Notes under the pieces: model-generated
Told to the model about the DNA's origin: nothing
The model's database searches: none
Seen by the model: only the letters and a program-made list of their open reading frames with translations
Shown: positions 8,525 to 17,165 of the stretch, piece after piece
Numbering within the stretch: position 1 is the first letter of the stretch
How the letters are laid out: every line of letters starts with the position of its first letter
Translations under genes and position numbers: made by a program
Origin: Bdellovibrio sp. ZAP7
Lineage (GTDB): Bacteria; Bdellovibrionota; Bdellovibrionia; Bdellovibrionales; Bdellovibrionaceae
Assembly: GCF_006874645.1 (NCBI RefSeq)
Contig: NZ_CP030082.1
Location: 2,790,001-2,854,000, forward strand
Direction of reading: 5' to 3'
Length of the DNA: 64,000 bases

Positions 8525-8549
8525 AATCCCCCCGGATTGATTTCGAAGA

Positions 8550-9863
8550 TTAATTCGCTGACAGGCGAATCACACTTCCATACTCCATGTTTATAAAAAT
8601 ATTGTTTTTATAAACCGTCGGAGCGCCCGTCATAAAACCTTTAACTGTCCATGTTTTTAAAACCTTGCCGTCCTGGGCACGCATCAAGCACAACTGATTC
8701 ATTTCGCACATCTGCAAAAATGCCCATTCGTTTTCGGAAACACGAACAGCCGTTGCGCTCTGAAGATTGAGAGCTTTGGAGTCGAAAATCTCGTGTGACC
8801 ACAAGACTTTACCCGTACCCATATTGTAAACAACAAAGCCCGATTTTTCACCATGATAGTTAATCCCAATGAGAGAACTACCAGGAACGATTGCAGGCGA
8901 AGACTGACTCACTCCGGGAATTTTCACCTGCCAAACAGGTTTCAAAGTTGTCAAGTCCACCGCCTCAAATCGAGAACCCCACGAAGAGAAAAATAATTTC
9001 CCGTCAGCAATAGTTGCAGTTCCCTTCATCGCGCCCCCCGCATCACCCGTCCATAGCAAGGCACCGGTATCCATGTGAAAAGCAAACATGCGACCGTTGT
9101 TTGCGCCCACAAAAACACGACGATGTTCAGGATCCAAAGTCACGCTGGAATGAATTTGCTCTCCCACCCACGGGCTTTGCCATTTGATTTCACCCGTCGT
9201 TCCGTTGAGGCGCGCGATATAACCATTCACATCGGAGGTTTCGATAGAAACAAAGAAATCGTTTTCAAAAAATGTCGGCGACGATCCCATGGCCTCGGCC
9301 AAACGAATAATCCAAATCGGCTCGCCATTTGATTTTTTCAGACAATAAAAGAAACCATTGTAAGAACCAAAGCAAACGCGGTCCTTGATCAGGATCGCAG
9401 AGCCGTGAATTCCGTTGTCCGTTCGTGAAGTGAAGAACTTCCAGCGTACCCTTCCATCCGGCTCAAACGCATAAAACCAACCGTCATCGCCACCAACGTA
9501 AATCCCTGAATCATCCACCGCAGGTGTCGCTTTGCTGGCGCGATGAACGGAATAATTGATTTCCTCAGAGGACCATTGAACTTTCATGTTTTGATAGTTC
9601 TTTAAAACCTCGTTCGAGAATCCCTGGCGATAAACATTGCCCCGGTACATCCAGGTCACATCTTGATCGGTTAGAACCTCGTTGCTGACACCTGAAGTAA
9701 GTTGCGGAACCATGTGATAAGTGCGTGACGGGCTGCCATCGTGATAGATCGAAGAACTTTGTTTGGACAGAGTAGGCAAATTCAATAGTACGAAGCCGCC
9801 AAAGCAGATCGTAAAAGCTGCGAAGAGAGTCCACTGAATAAGAGCGCGCCGTGATTTTACCAT
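8550..9863 (-). CDS. PQQ-type beta-propeller protein with N-terminal membrane anchor
   Basis: 437 residues. One N-terminal hydrophobic segment (TLFAAFTICFGGFVLLNL) is followed by about eight propeller blades, each with a G-x-x-x-A-(F/L)-x-x-x-(T/N)-G-x-x-x-W element such as YAFEPDGRVRWKF, ARLNGTTGEIKW, AFHMDTGALLW and VYNMGTGKVLW. This is the PQQ-like repeat architecture of BamB and quinoproteins; cofactor ligands of true dehydrogenases are not evident, so a scaffold role is more likely. The ATG at 9863 overlaps the preceding gene by seven bases; an in-frame GTG lies at 9872. Third gene of the pilin-like operon. Confidence 0.85.
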   Translation of the reverse strand: MVKSRRALIQWTLFAAFTICFGGFVLLNLPTLSKQSSSIYHDGSPSRTYHMVPQLTSGVSNEVLTDQDVTWMYRGNVYRQGFSNEVLKNYQNMKVQWSSEEINYSVHRASKATPAVDDSGIYVGGDDGWFYAFEPDGRVRWKFFTSRTDNGIHGSAILIKDRVCFGSYNGFFYCLKKSNGEPIWIIRLAEAMGSSPTFFENDFFVSIETSDVNGYIARLNGTTGEIKWQSPWVGEQIHSSVTLDPEHRRVFVGANNGRMFAFHMDTGALLWTGDAGGAMKGTATIADGKLFFSSWGSRFEAVDLTTLKPVWQVKIPGVSQSSPAIVPGSSLIGINYHGEKSGFVVYNMGTGKVLWSHEIFDSKALNLQSATAVRVSENEWAFLQMCEMNQLCLMRAQDGKVLKTWTVKGFMTGAPTVYKNNIFINMEYGSVIRLSAN

Positions 9864-11062
9864 TGGATCCACTCGTTTCGCCCGAAAGAATTGAACTGAT
9901 AATTTCCGGTACAGAAATCTTTGATATTCACAATTTCTTTAAACTCCGCATCGGTCTGACGACGCACCATCAAACTTAAACGGACATTTTTAAAATCCGG
10001 CTGGTCTTTTAAGGACTCGCAGGCCGCTTTCGCTCTAGAAAAATACAGATACGGTTCGCAGCGAATACGCATAGCTGAAGGCTGAAGACCCGAAGCAAAT
10101 TCCTCATAGCGATCTTTGTATTCGGCGATCATGATGTGATCACACTCCACACGAGCGTCATACATATTTAAAGAAAGAACACGGCCTTCGCCGGTAACGG
10201 CAGCATCTTTACTTAAGAGCAACGGATAAAACTGGGCCGCCCAGAAAAGAAGAACCACAGTGACCAGGGCCCAGTGCGTTTCTTGATTTTTAACTTGAGC
10301 CTTGCTGGAAGCTTCTCCCCAAATCCAGCTCAAAGGAAAGATCGGAAGCAAGCATGACATTGTCGTCGGATAATAATAGCCGACCCAATACCAAGACGAG
10401 GCATGGAATAAAATAAAAAAACCGAAAACTGTCCAGGCCATCCAGGAACGACGCCCCAGCAAGAACCAGCTTAAGCCGACTTCCAGATAAATAACCGCCG
10501 AGCAGGCAATGACCACCAGCCACGAGGGCCAAGTGCCAACATCATAAATTGCTCCACCGGTCATCCATTCCAAATTGCGCAGCTTCAGCAAACCGGCCGC
10601 GCAATAGAAAGTCACGATCAGAACTTTTATGAAAATTTCTTTACGAGGAAAAAATAGATAAACGATACCGATGATGAACGGCATGTAGTGATAGTTCCCC
10701 ATCAAACGATAATCGATCAGCAAGAACCCATACTTCACCAGGAACAGTGCGATCAGTCCAAAATAAGCGATCCGTGCTCGCCCCTTCAACATCAGTACGA
10801 AAATAGCAATGGCCAAACCTAAGTAGGCCCATAAAGACACCATCGCAGCGGTTCTATTAGGAAATCTCCAGAAGGAGCAGTCTTCCATAAAAGACCAGCA
10901 CAACGGTGACGGCGCACTGTTCATGTAAAAATCAAAAGCCACGTTGTGATTCCAAAAATAGAAAGTCAGGAAATGAACGACCACCAGAAAAAATCCATAG
11001 ATGCGCAAAACACGGCTTTGCTGAATTTCTTCGATTTGGCGGTTAAGATAGTTCAAAATCAT
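9857..11062 (-). CDS. HTTM-like polytopic membrane protein
   Basis: 401 residues with about eight to nine hydrophobic segments in the first 260 residues and a C-terminal soluble domain of about 130 residues after the last one. The order of segments and the conserved-looking elements (YRLMGNYHYMPF, AAGLLKLRN, YLEVGLSWFLL, FHASSWYWVGYYYP) resemble the HTTM domain, related to the membrane part of vitamin-K-dependent gamma-carboxylase. Catalytic competence cannot be judged by eye. The ATG overlaps the preceding stop in an ATGA junction, so it is coupled to the pentapeptide-repeat gene. Confidence 0.65.
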   Translation of the reverse strand: MILNYLNRQIEEIQQSRVLRIYGFFLVVVHFLTFYFWNHNVAFDFYMNSAPSPLCWSFMEDCSFWRFPNRTAAMVSLWAYLGLAIAIFVLMLKGRARIAYFGLIALFLVKYGFLLIDYRLMGNYHYMPFIIGIVYLFFPRKEIFIKVLIVTFYCAAGLLKLRNLEWMTGGAIYDVGTWPSWLVVIACSAVIYLEVGLSWFLLGRRSWMAWTVFGFFILFHASSWYWVGYYYPTTMSCLLPIFPLSWIWGEASSKAQVKNQETHWALVTVVLLFWAAQFYPLLLSKDAAVTGEGRVLSLNMYDARVECDHIMIAEYKDRYEEFASGLQPSAMRIRCEPYLYFSRAKAACESLKDQPDFKNVRLSLMVRRQTDAEFKEIVNIKDFCTGNYQFNSFGRNEWIQW

Positions 11063-11652
11063 TTACTTGCCTGGTAGGTCCCGGATTGTTGTTTCGTTGG
11101 TGCGCCTGTGCAGTTTTCAAATGTGGTGCCGACCAGAACAACTTTGTTCCAATCGATATTTTCAAACTTACAATTTTTAAACTTGGAGAAAATAATGCTC
11201 GCACCTTTCAACTTCACCCCGTCCCAATGGACATTTTCCAAGGTGACACTGTCCATTTGTATGGCGCGGGCATCGACATCTGTAAAGCGCACGTCTTTTA
11301 AAACGGATTGTCTAAAGTGCGCGCCACGCAAGTCGACGTGGGAAAGATTCACGTCGTTAAAGCGATAGTCCGTAAAATAAGCACGGGTAAATTCACTGTG
11401 CTTGATATTCAAACTATCCCAACTGCCATGCAGGAAGTTTACATTCCCCGTTTTTAAAGTTTCGATATTTTGATCTTTGAAGTTTTCTTCGAACAAAGTG
11501 ACTCGACCGAACTCTCCACCACTGCGAAATTTTTCAACGATTTCATGAGGTGCTTTCAGGCGATCTTCGGGAGCACAAAACGCATCGGCCCACACCACTT
11601 GCGATGTGAAATTCAAAACACAGACGGCTAGCAATGAAAGCGACCGGATCAT
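11059..11652 (-). CDS. Exported pentapeptide-repeat protein
   Basis: 197 residues with a signal peptide (LSLLAVCVLNFTSQVVWA). From about residue 60 to 175 the sequence follows the pentapeptide pattern A(D/N)(L/F)xx in a loose form: NLSHVDLRGAHFRQS, then LENVHWDGVKLKGA and FKNCKFENIDW. Such repeats form a right-handed quadrilateral beta-helix, usually a binding surface. First gene of the seven-gene minus-strand operon that continues through the HTTM-like, propeller and pilin-like genes. Export of a pentapeptide protein in this setting suggests a scaffold role, by inference only. Confidence 0.75.
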   Translation of the reverse strand: MIRSLSLLAVCVLNFTSQVVWADAFCAPEDRLKAPHEIVEKFRSGGEFGRVTLFEENFKDQNIETLKTGNVNFLHGSWDSLNIKHSEFTRAYFTDYRFNDVNLSHVDLRGAHFRQSVLKDVRFTDVDARAIQMDSVTLENVHWDGVKLKGASIIFSKFKNCKFENIDWNKVVLVGTTFENCTGAPTKQQSGTYQASK

Positions 11653-11792
11653 GTATTCCCCCGCAAAACATTTTATGCCATTTCACAGGGCGAAAGAATG
11701 ACTTTTCCAAATATCGGGGGTGGAGTCCAGTTGAAATCTCAGACTGAAACGATTAGATAAACAAAGGTTAATAGGGAGTAATGATTTGGCAG

Positions 11793-12101
11793 CTAAGCCA
11801 CGACTTTAATCGCGATAAATACGGCCACTCCGGCCAGGATCAGAAGGCCTGCCATAAAGGCAAGGTCTGCGATTTTCTCCAAAGCACGATACTTTGCCGA
11901 ACGCAGACTCGCATAAGAGCAAACACATGAAATCAAGAAAACCACAATCGTCACCGCCGTGCACTCATCCAGAACGGTTGCTTCTGCTTTATCCATAAAA
12001 TGCGCCATGGAAAAAATAAGAAAACAAATTCCCAGCAGATTCGCCGAGGTTGGCAAGATGTGATTGGCTAAAGATTCTTTAGTGTTATTTAAGTCGCTCA
12101 T
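11793..12101 (-). CDS. Small three-helix membrane protein
   Basis: 102 residues with three hydrophobic segments (around ILPTSANLLGICFLIFSM, VTIVVFLISCVCSYASL and MAGLLILAGVAVFIAIKVV). The ATG at 12101 overlaps the pdxH stop as ATGA, so the gene is translationally coupled to pdxH; a longer frame to 12125 would overlap pdxH further and is less likely. No family recognised. Confidence 0.65.
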   Translation of the reverse strand: MSDLNNTKESLANHILPTSANLLGICFLIFSMAHFMDKAEATVLDECTAVTIVVFLISCVCSYASLRSAKYRALEKIADLAFMAGLLILAGVAVFIAIKVVA

Positions 12102-12688
12102 GGAGAGCGCATGAAGGTCTTCCACGTGCCTTCTTCAGTACGTTGATATATGAATCGTTCATGCAAACGACCATTGTGGCCGAACCAGAATTCGATTTCA
12201 GTTGGAATCACCAACCACCCGCCCCAATGAGGTGGACGAGGCACCGGTTGTCCTTCAAACTGTTTTTCATACTCTTGCACACGACGGGCGAGATGACCAT
12301 AGTCTGGGATTTCTTCGCTTTGATTAGAAGCCCAAGCGCCGATTTGACTTAAGCGAGCGCGAGTTTTCCAGTAAGCATCGCTTTCTTCGGGATTTACCTT
12401 TACAGCCATTCCCGTCACGCGCACTTGTTGCCAGATTGCCGGCCAATAAAAATTCAAGCACACATTCGGGTTGTCCTCGATATCAAGGCCCTTGTGGCTA
12501 TGGTAGTTCCCAAAAAAAACAAAACCCTCTGGAGTCCTGTCCTTCAAATAGACAATTCTCACAGAGGGAATGCCCCTATCATCCACAGTCGCAACTGACA
12601 TCGCATTTGCTTCTGGGATTTGTTTTTCGATCGCCTCCTTAAGAAGGCGATCAAAATGAAGATAAGGGTCCATAGTTAGATCAAACAT
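12098..12688 (-). CDS. pdxH: Pyridoxamine 5'-phosphate oxidase
   Basis: FMN-dependent cytosolic enzyme that oxidises pyridoxine or pyridoxamine 5'-phosphate to pyridoxal 5'-phosphate. 196 residues, close to the family norm. Visible motifs are SVRIVYLKDRTPEGFVFFGNY (FMN/substrate strand), SHKGLDIEDNPNVCLNFYW, RVTGMAVKV, the RPPHWGGW substrate loop and the C-terminal RLHERF-x-YQR. The usual C-terminal R-L-x-P is replaced by MRSP. The start at 12688 or the later MDPYLHF is possible. It lies five bases after the FKBP gene. Confidence 0.92.
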   Translation of the reverse strand: MFDLTMDPYLHFDRLLKEAIEKQIPEANAMSVATVDDRGIPSVRIVYLKDRTPEGFVFFGNYHSHKGLDIEDNPNVCLNFYWPAIWQQVRVTGMAVKVNPEESDAYWKTRARLSQIGAWASNQSEEIPDYGHLARRVQEYEKQFEGQPVPRPPHWGGWLVIPTEIEFWFGHNGRLHERFIYQRTEEGTWKTFMRSP

Positions 12689-12693
12689 CGTTA

Positions 12694-13395
12694 CTATTTT
12701 TTTGCTTTTGCAGCCGGTTTTTCAGCTTTAACGATATCCATCAATTCAACTTCGAAAACTAGAACTGAATTTGGTGGGATACCTGGGCGGCCTGAAGGAC
12801 CGTAAGCAAGTTCTGGTGGGATGAAAAGTTTAGCTTTAGAGCCAACTTTCATCAATTGAAGAGCTTCTGTCCAACCTGGAATTACGCCACCAACTGGGAA
12901 TTCAGCTGGTTGACCACGGTCGTATGAAGAATCGAATTGTTCGCCGTTCGTCAAAGTACCTTTGTAGTGTACTTTTACTACGTCTTCTTTTTTAGGTTGA
13001 GCGCCCGTGCCTTCTTTTTCGATGATGTACTGAAGACCAGATGCAGTTGTTTTTACACCGGCTGCAGTTTTGTTCTTCTCAAGATAGTCTTTACCAGCTT
13101 TAGCGTTTGTTTCAGCAGCTTCCTGCTGTTTTTTCATCGCCATTTCTTGAAGTTTCATCATCGCTGCTTGCATGTCTTCTTTAGTCATTTCGTTTTTGCC
13201 AGCAGAAGCATCTTTCAAAGCCTGCGCCAAAGCGTCAGAATCGAAATCGATGTTTTGTTGTTTCAAGTTGCCACCGATTTGTTGACCAATAGCGTATGAC
13301 GCTTTTTTGATATCAGTGTCCAACTTTACTTTTCTAGTGCAGGCAGTAGATGCAGCAAGTGCAACAACAAGGCCTCCAAGTACTAACTTATTCAT
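12694..13395 (-). CDS. FKBP-type peptidyl-prolyl isomerase lipoprotein
   Basis: 233 residues. The lipoprotein signal ends AASTAC (Cys at 19). Residues about 25-120 form the helical dimerisation domain of MIP/FkpA proteins (ASYAIGQQIGGNLKQQ), and 125-222 form the FKBP domain, with KVHYKGTLTNGEQFDSS, VIPGWTEAL, KLFIPPELAYG and FEVELMDI. It should act as a folding helper at the periplasmic face of a membrane. GGGGAGAT precedes the ATG at 13395; the longer upstream frame has no better site. Upstream of pdxH on the same strand. Confidence 0.92.
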   Translation of the reverse strand: MNKLVLGGLVVALAASTACTRKVKLDTDIKKASYAIGQQIGGNLKQQNIDFDSDALAQALKDASAGKNEMTKEDMQAAMMKLQEMAMKKQQEAAETNAKAGKDYLEKNKTAAGVKTTASGLQYIIEKEGTGAQPKKEDVVKVHYKGTLTNGEQFDSSYDRGQPAEFPVGGVIPGWTEALQLMKVGSKAKLFIPPELAYGPSGRPGIPPNSVLVFEVELMDIVKAEKPAAKAKK

Positions 13396-13533
13396 TCTAT
13401 CTCCCCATTCAAGGTTGTTTATTTTCACAGACCACATATCTTGCGCTGATTTACGAGAATTTCAAACAGATGATGCGCGCTGACACGCGCGTTCTTTCGA
13501 TAATGTAAGTTTGGCAGCACAATAAGCGCGCAG

Positions 13534-13920
13534 TTAGAGTGGATTTAGGAAGTCTTCAGATATTGCGCCGTACAGGGTTTTGAAATTTACGGGTTTGGCG
13601 ATGAAACGCAGTGATCCCTGATCTTCGTTCCCTTTGCGGGAGTATGGTGCACTCATCTCGGTGCAGATATAAATTTTTACACGGGGAAACTTTTTTTGAA
13701 CGACTTTAAGTAAAGCAAGCTCGTCCATATCGGGAGCGGTGACTTTGGAGATCACCAATAGCACTGGTGAACTGCCGAAATCTTGTAGCTGCTTGATACA
13801 TTCTTGGGCATTTGCTGCGAGATGAAAATTGAAGTTCAGCGCAGAATTATTCTGCGACATCTCCTGTTTAAACAAATCCAGGAGTGCTGGTTCGTCATCT
13901 ACGAACAACACATGAACCAT
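13534..13920 (-). CDS. Stand-alone receiver domain lacking the phospho-acceptor Asp
   Basis: 128 residues, a single CheY-like receiver fold with the acidic pair VDDE at 8-10, the Thr of strand 4 (YICTE) and the KP signature (FIAKPVN). At the strand-3 end, where the acceptor Asp should precede the MP-x-M-D-G-like block by four residues, the sequence is ISKVTAPDMDE, so Lys occupies the position. It probably acts as an unphosphorylated protein-protein module, by analogy with other pseudo-receivers. No kinase gene adjoins it on this strand. Confidence 0.8.
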   Translation of the reverse strand: MVHVLFVDDEPALLDLFKQEMSQNNSALNFNFHLAANAQECIKQLQDFGSSPVLLVISKVTAPDMDELALLKVVQKKFPRVKIYICTEMSAPYSRKGNEDQGSLRFIAKPVNFKTLYGAISEDFLNPL

Positions 13921-14187
13921 CTAATCTACACTCCGACTTTCCAATGAAATTATGGCCTTGCATGACCCATTACAAAAGTGTGCTCTGCGTTGCGTAAATC
14001 AGCAAGCGTTTCTTACGATTTATGATTCTTAACTTCGAAAAAACTTGGGAAAATACAGATATTTGACTCCCCTGACTAGATTTAAAAGAGGGCCTGTCAA
14101 GCGCCCGTCCCAACCTGAGAAATTCGTCATGTCTGATTGCCTCAAAAGGACAAATCCCTGCACAATAAGACTAAAGGAACTCATATT

Positions 14188-14592
14188 ATGCTCAGCCTGC
14201 TTTTACTGTTCAGTTTAGCAAATCCATCCTATGCACAGTCCAAAATCAAGAAACCCAACACCAATATTTATGAAGCAGAACCCTCTGAGGAAAAGCCCAA
14301 AGCTTTCTCGGCGAAAGTGCGCGTGGTTCGGGATATTTCTGACGAAGTGGAAGTGTTCTTTGATTCGGATGAAGCCCGCGGAGCTTACACTTTGCCACGC
14401 AAAATTTCTGGCTATGCAACGGTGTTAAAAACATTGCAGGACTCCGAGAAACCAGGCGGTCCGCCAGTGGCGGTTACAGCAGACTCGGAGAAAAGAATTC
14501 TGAGTGTGGAAAAAGGAGCTTCCAGTTCCGGCTCGGGTTCAGGTTACAAAAAGAAGAGCCAATACGATCCCGGTGAAATTCCTGACATCTAG
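14188..14592 (+). CDS. Small exported protein upstream of a two-component system
   Basis: 134 residues from the ATG at 14188, preceded by AAGGAA. A short signal peptide (LSLLLLFSLANPSYAQ) leads to a polar, Lys/Glu-rich mature protein with a central strand region (KVRVVRDISDEVEVFF) and a Ser/Gly stretch (SSSGSGSG) before a charged C-terminus. A longer frame from 14137 would bury the signal sequence. It ends 48 bases before a response regulator on the same strand and may be part of that operon. No family recognised. Confidence 0.65.
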   Translation: MLSLLLLFSLANPSYAQSKIKKPNTNIYEAEPSEEKPKAFSAKVRVVRDISDEVEVFFDSDEARGAYTLPRKISGYATVLKTLQDSEKPGGPPVAVTADSEKRILSVEKGASSSGSGSGYKKKSQYDPGEIPDI

Positions 14593-14640
14593 CATTACCC
14601 TTACTTGCCATCCCAGAGGACAAGTGAGACTTTTTCTCTC

Positions 14641-15330
14641 ATGCGAATTCTTGTCGTTGAAGATCAAGTTAAAATGGCTAACTTCCTGAAAAAGGGATTG
14701 AACGAAGTTGGATATGCCGTCGACATCGCGGAAAGCGGTACGTCGGCGGAGTCCTACATGGCTCAAGGCGATTATGACTTGGTGATTTTGGATGTCATGC
14801 TGCCCGATCAAAACGGTATCGATACAGCCCGACATCTTCGTCGCGACGGATACGCGGGTCCCATTCTGATGGTCACCGCTCTTTCGACAACCAAAGATAA
14901 AGTCAACGGCCTGGATGCCGGCGCCGATGACTATCTGACCAAGCCCTACTCCTTTGATGAGCTTCATGCCCGCGTTCGCGCCTTACTTCGTCGCAAAGGC
15001 TCAACCAATGGTGGAGCTGCCATCACTAATATTTTAAAATATGCCGACCTGGAGTTGGATCTTTTGCAGCGCAAAGTGCGCAGATCCGGCCAGGAAATTT
15101 CCCTGACCACGAAAGAGTTTGCGCTCTTGGAATACTTCATGCGCAATCCGGAACGTCCTTTGGGCCGTGTCTCAATAGCGGAGCACGTCTGGGATATTCA
15201 CTTTGATTCCGAATCCAACGTAATCGATGTGTATATCAATCTTTTGCGCAAAAAAGTCGATGCCCCCTTCAACAAAAGACTCATTCACACCGTGGTAGGG
15301 ACTGGCTATGTTCTTAAAGAGTCTCCGTAA
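14641..15330 (+). CDS. OmpR/PhoB-family response regulator
   Basis: 229 residues. Receiver domain with the acidic pair at VVEDQ, phospho-acceptor Asp51 in VILDVMLP, Thr in VTAL and Lys in TKPYSF. A C-terminal winged helix follows, with LTTKEFALLEYF, VSIAEHVW and VIDVYINLLRKKVD. Start at ATG 14641; the upstream extension of the frame has no receiver homology. The 3' end overlaps the histidine kinase gene by 23 bases. Closest in layout to CusR/QseB-type regulators; target genes unknown, possibly including the Ala/Lys-rich gene at 16853. Confidence 0.93.
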   Translation: MRILVVEDQVKMANFLKKGLNEVGYAVDIAESGTSAESYMAQGDYDLVILDVMLPDQNGIDTARHLRRDGYAGPILMVTALSTTKDKVNGLDAGADDYLTKPYSFDELHARVRALLRRKGSTNGGAAITNILKYADLELDLLQRKVRRSGQEISLTTKEFALLEYFMRNPERPLGRVSIAEHVWDIHFDSESNVIDVYINLLRKKVDAPFNKRLIHTVVGTGYVLKESP

Positions 15331-16765
15331 GTTTTTTGCAAACTTAAGTCTGCGGGTGCGCCTTTCTTTGATTTTCGTGGTGTTCTTTGGAGCCACGACA
15401 ATCCTGTTCAATATGTTTATCTTTAAAATGTCGATCGATAACCTTCAGCAGGATTTCGACGATGCTCTTTTCAACTATTCCGTCGATGTTTCGGAGGGGG
15501 TTGAAATTGGGGTTAAAGGCGATTTGAACTTTCCACCTTTGCGCTTGGACCATGGTAAAATCCTGCCGTTCCCCTTGGGAACGGCGTTGATTCAAGTTCG
15601 TCACAGCTCGGGAGCGGTTCTGGCCCGCGTGGGAAATTTCGGCGAGTTCAATCCTCCCTATAAAAAAGATTTCGAACGCATTTGGGCTGGTGAAGAAGCC
15701 ACCTATCGCACGATCGAACACATTCACAATATCCCTTCAGCCGAAGCCGATTCGTATCGTCTGATTTCTTTTCCTTTGGATAACGTCGCAAAACCGCAGC
15801 TGTTACTGCAAATTGCCGTGCCGATGACCTTGTTGGAAACACAGATCAGCAAACGTCTAACTCTTTTAGAAGTTGGTATTCCCATCGTCCTGTTATTCGC
15901 GACTTTGGGTGGTTTGTTCCTTTCTGCACGCGCGTTGGCGCCGGTGAACCATATGATCGACATCGCTAAAAAAATCAAAGCCAGCGAGCTGTCCAGTCGC
16001 GTTCCGATTCCGGCAGCGAATGATGAAATTAAAAAACTTGCTTTAACTTTAAATGAAATGCTGGATCGTATTGAACAGGCCTTTCAATCCCAGGAACGAT
16101 TCGTTGCCGATGCTTCCCATCAGCTTCTGACGCCTCTAACGATCATGCGCCAGGAAATTGAGCTTTTAAAATCGCAAAAGCAAATTGACGTGGATCAATA
16201 CACTCGCAGTGCTTTGCAAGAAGTCGACAGCCTTGCCAATATCGTTCAAGAAATGTTGCTTTTGGCTCGTGCGGATGCGGGCTTGGGTGCGTTGAGTCTG
16301 CAGGAAATTTCCCTGGAAGAATTGGTTTTTGAAGCCCTCACCCGCTGTGAAAAGCTTGCAAACTCCAAAGGCATCAAACTTAAATTCAACATTAACAATG
16401 AGTCCAAAGCTGATCGCAAATCCGTTCGTGGCGATAAAGATCTGCTGGAAAATTTAGTTTTTAATATCATTGAAAATGCGATCAAATACTCTCCCAACAA
16501 CGAAGTGGTTACCATCACGCTGGTTTGGAAAGATGATGTCAGCCAACTCTTTGTCCAAGATAATGGTCCAGGAATTCCTGATGATAAATTACCTTTCATC
16601 TTTGAACGCTTTTCTCGCGGAGCGGCCGTTGAAAATCGCGTCAAAGGATTCGGCTTAGGTCTAGCAATCGCACAAAAGATCGCGAATCTGCACGAAGCAA
16701 AGCTTAGTGCTGGCAACAATGAGAGAAACGGCGCGATATTTTCATTCGAAATTAAAAACATTTAA
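15308..16765 (+). CDS. Membrane sensor histidine kinase
   Basis: 485 residues. TM1 (LSLIFVVFFGATTILFNMF), a periplasmic sensor of about 140 residues, TM2 (GIPIVLLFATLGGLFL), a HAMP domain (ALAPVNHMIDIAKKIKA), HisKA with the phospho-accepting His271 in DASHQLLTPL, and HATPase with N-box (NIIENAIKYSPN), G1 (DNGPGIPD) and G2 (GFGLGLAIA). The His motif has Gln in place of Glu after His, which may affect phosphatase activity. It partners the overlapping regulator at 14641. Signal unknown. Confidence 0.93.
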   Translation: MFLKSLRKFFANLSLRVRLSLIFVVFFGATTILFNMFIFKMSIDNLQQDFDDALFNYSVDVSEGVEIGVKGDLNFPPLRLDHGKILPFPLGTALIQVRHSSGAVLARVGNFGEFNPPYKKDFERIWAGEEATYRTIEHIHNIPSAEADSYRLISFPLDNVAKPQLLLQIAVPMTLLETQISKRLTLLEVGIPIVLLFATLGGLFLSARALAPVNHMIDIAKKIKASELSSRVPIPAANDEIKKLALTLNEMLDRIEQAFQSQERFVADASHQLLTPLTIMRQEIELLKSQKQIDVDQYTRSALQEVDSLANIVQEMLLLARADAGLGALSLQEISLEELVFEALTRCEKLANSKGIKLKFNINNESKADRKSVRGDKDLLENLVFNIIENAIKYSPNNEVVTITLVWKDDVSQLFVQDNGPGIPDDKLPFIFERFSRGAAVENRVKGFGLGLAIAQKIANLHEAKLSAGNNERNGAIFSFEIKNI

Positions 16766-16852
16766 TCTGTTTTTAATCATGGTTTTAACTCCCTTTGCTA
16801 CGCTGATCATGTTTCCGATTAAGGAAAACATTAAGAACCACTTGGAGGTTTT

Positions 16853-17074
16853 ATGAAATTGGTATCTCTAGTATTGTCTGTTGTATTCGCTGGTGTTGTT
16901 GCTCAAGCTAACGAAGCTGCTCCAGCTGCTGCTACTACAGCTCCTGCTGCTGCAACTACAACTGAAGCTGCTCCAGCTGCAAAAACTGAAGCTAAAGCTG
17001 ACAAAAAAGCTGCTAAAAAACACGGCAAAAAAGCTGCTAAAGAAGAAGTAAAAAAAGAAGAAGCTGCTCACTAG
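16853..17074 (+). CDS. Small exported Ala/Lys-rich protein
   Basis: 73 residues. Signal peptide (LVSLVLSVVFAGVVAQA) followed by repeated AAPAA/ATTAPAAATTTEAAPAA segments and then a Lys/Glu-rich tail. Strong codon bias toward GCT and AAA across the repeats. TTGGAGG precedes the ATG, and a strong terminator follows, so it is a compact, probably well-expressed single gene. The composition resembles small histone-H1-like or peptidoglycan-associated tails, but no family is recognised; a cell-envelope role is likely because of the signal peptide. Confidence 0.8.
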   Translation: MKLVSLVLSVVFAGVVAQANEAAPAAATTAPAAATTTEAAPAAKTEAKADKKAAKKHGKKAAKEEVKKEEAAH

Positions 17075-17110
17075 TTTGAGTACTTCGAGCTTTTTTGCTC
17101 TTAGTTAAAA

Positions 17111-17136
17111 GGGAACCTTCGGGTTCCCTTTTTTTA
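17111..17136 (+). terminator. Rho-independent terminator
   Basis: GGGAACC, TTCG tetraloop, GGTTCCC, then seven Ts: a textbook intrinsic terminator for the Ala/Lys-rich gene. Confidence 0.92.
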
Positions 17137-17165
17137 TGCCCAAAAGGCGCCTGCGAACTCCGAAC

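Noticed and set aside
16868..17071. Antisense Ser/Phe-rich frame
   Set aside because: It is the complement of the Ala/Lys-rich gene, which has a strong start site and terminator.
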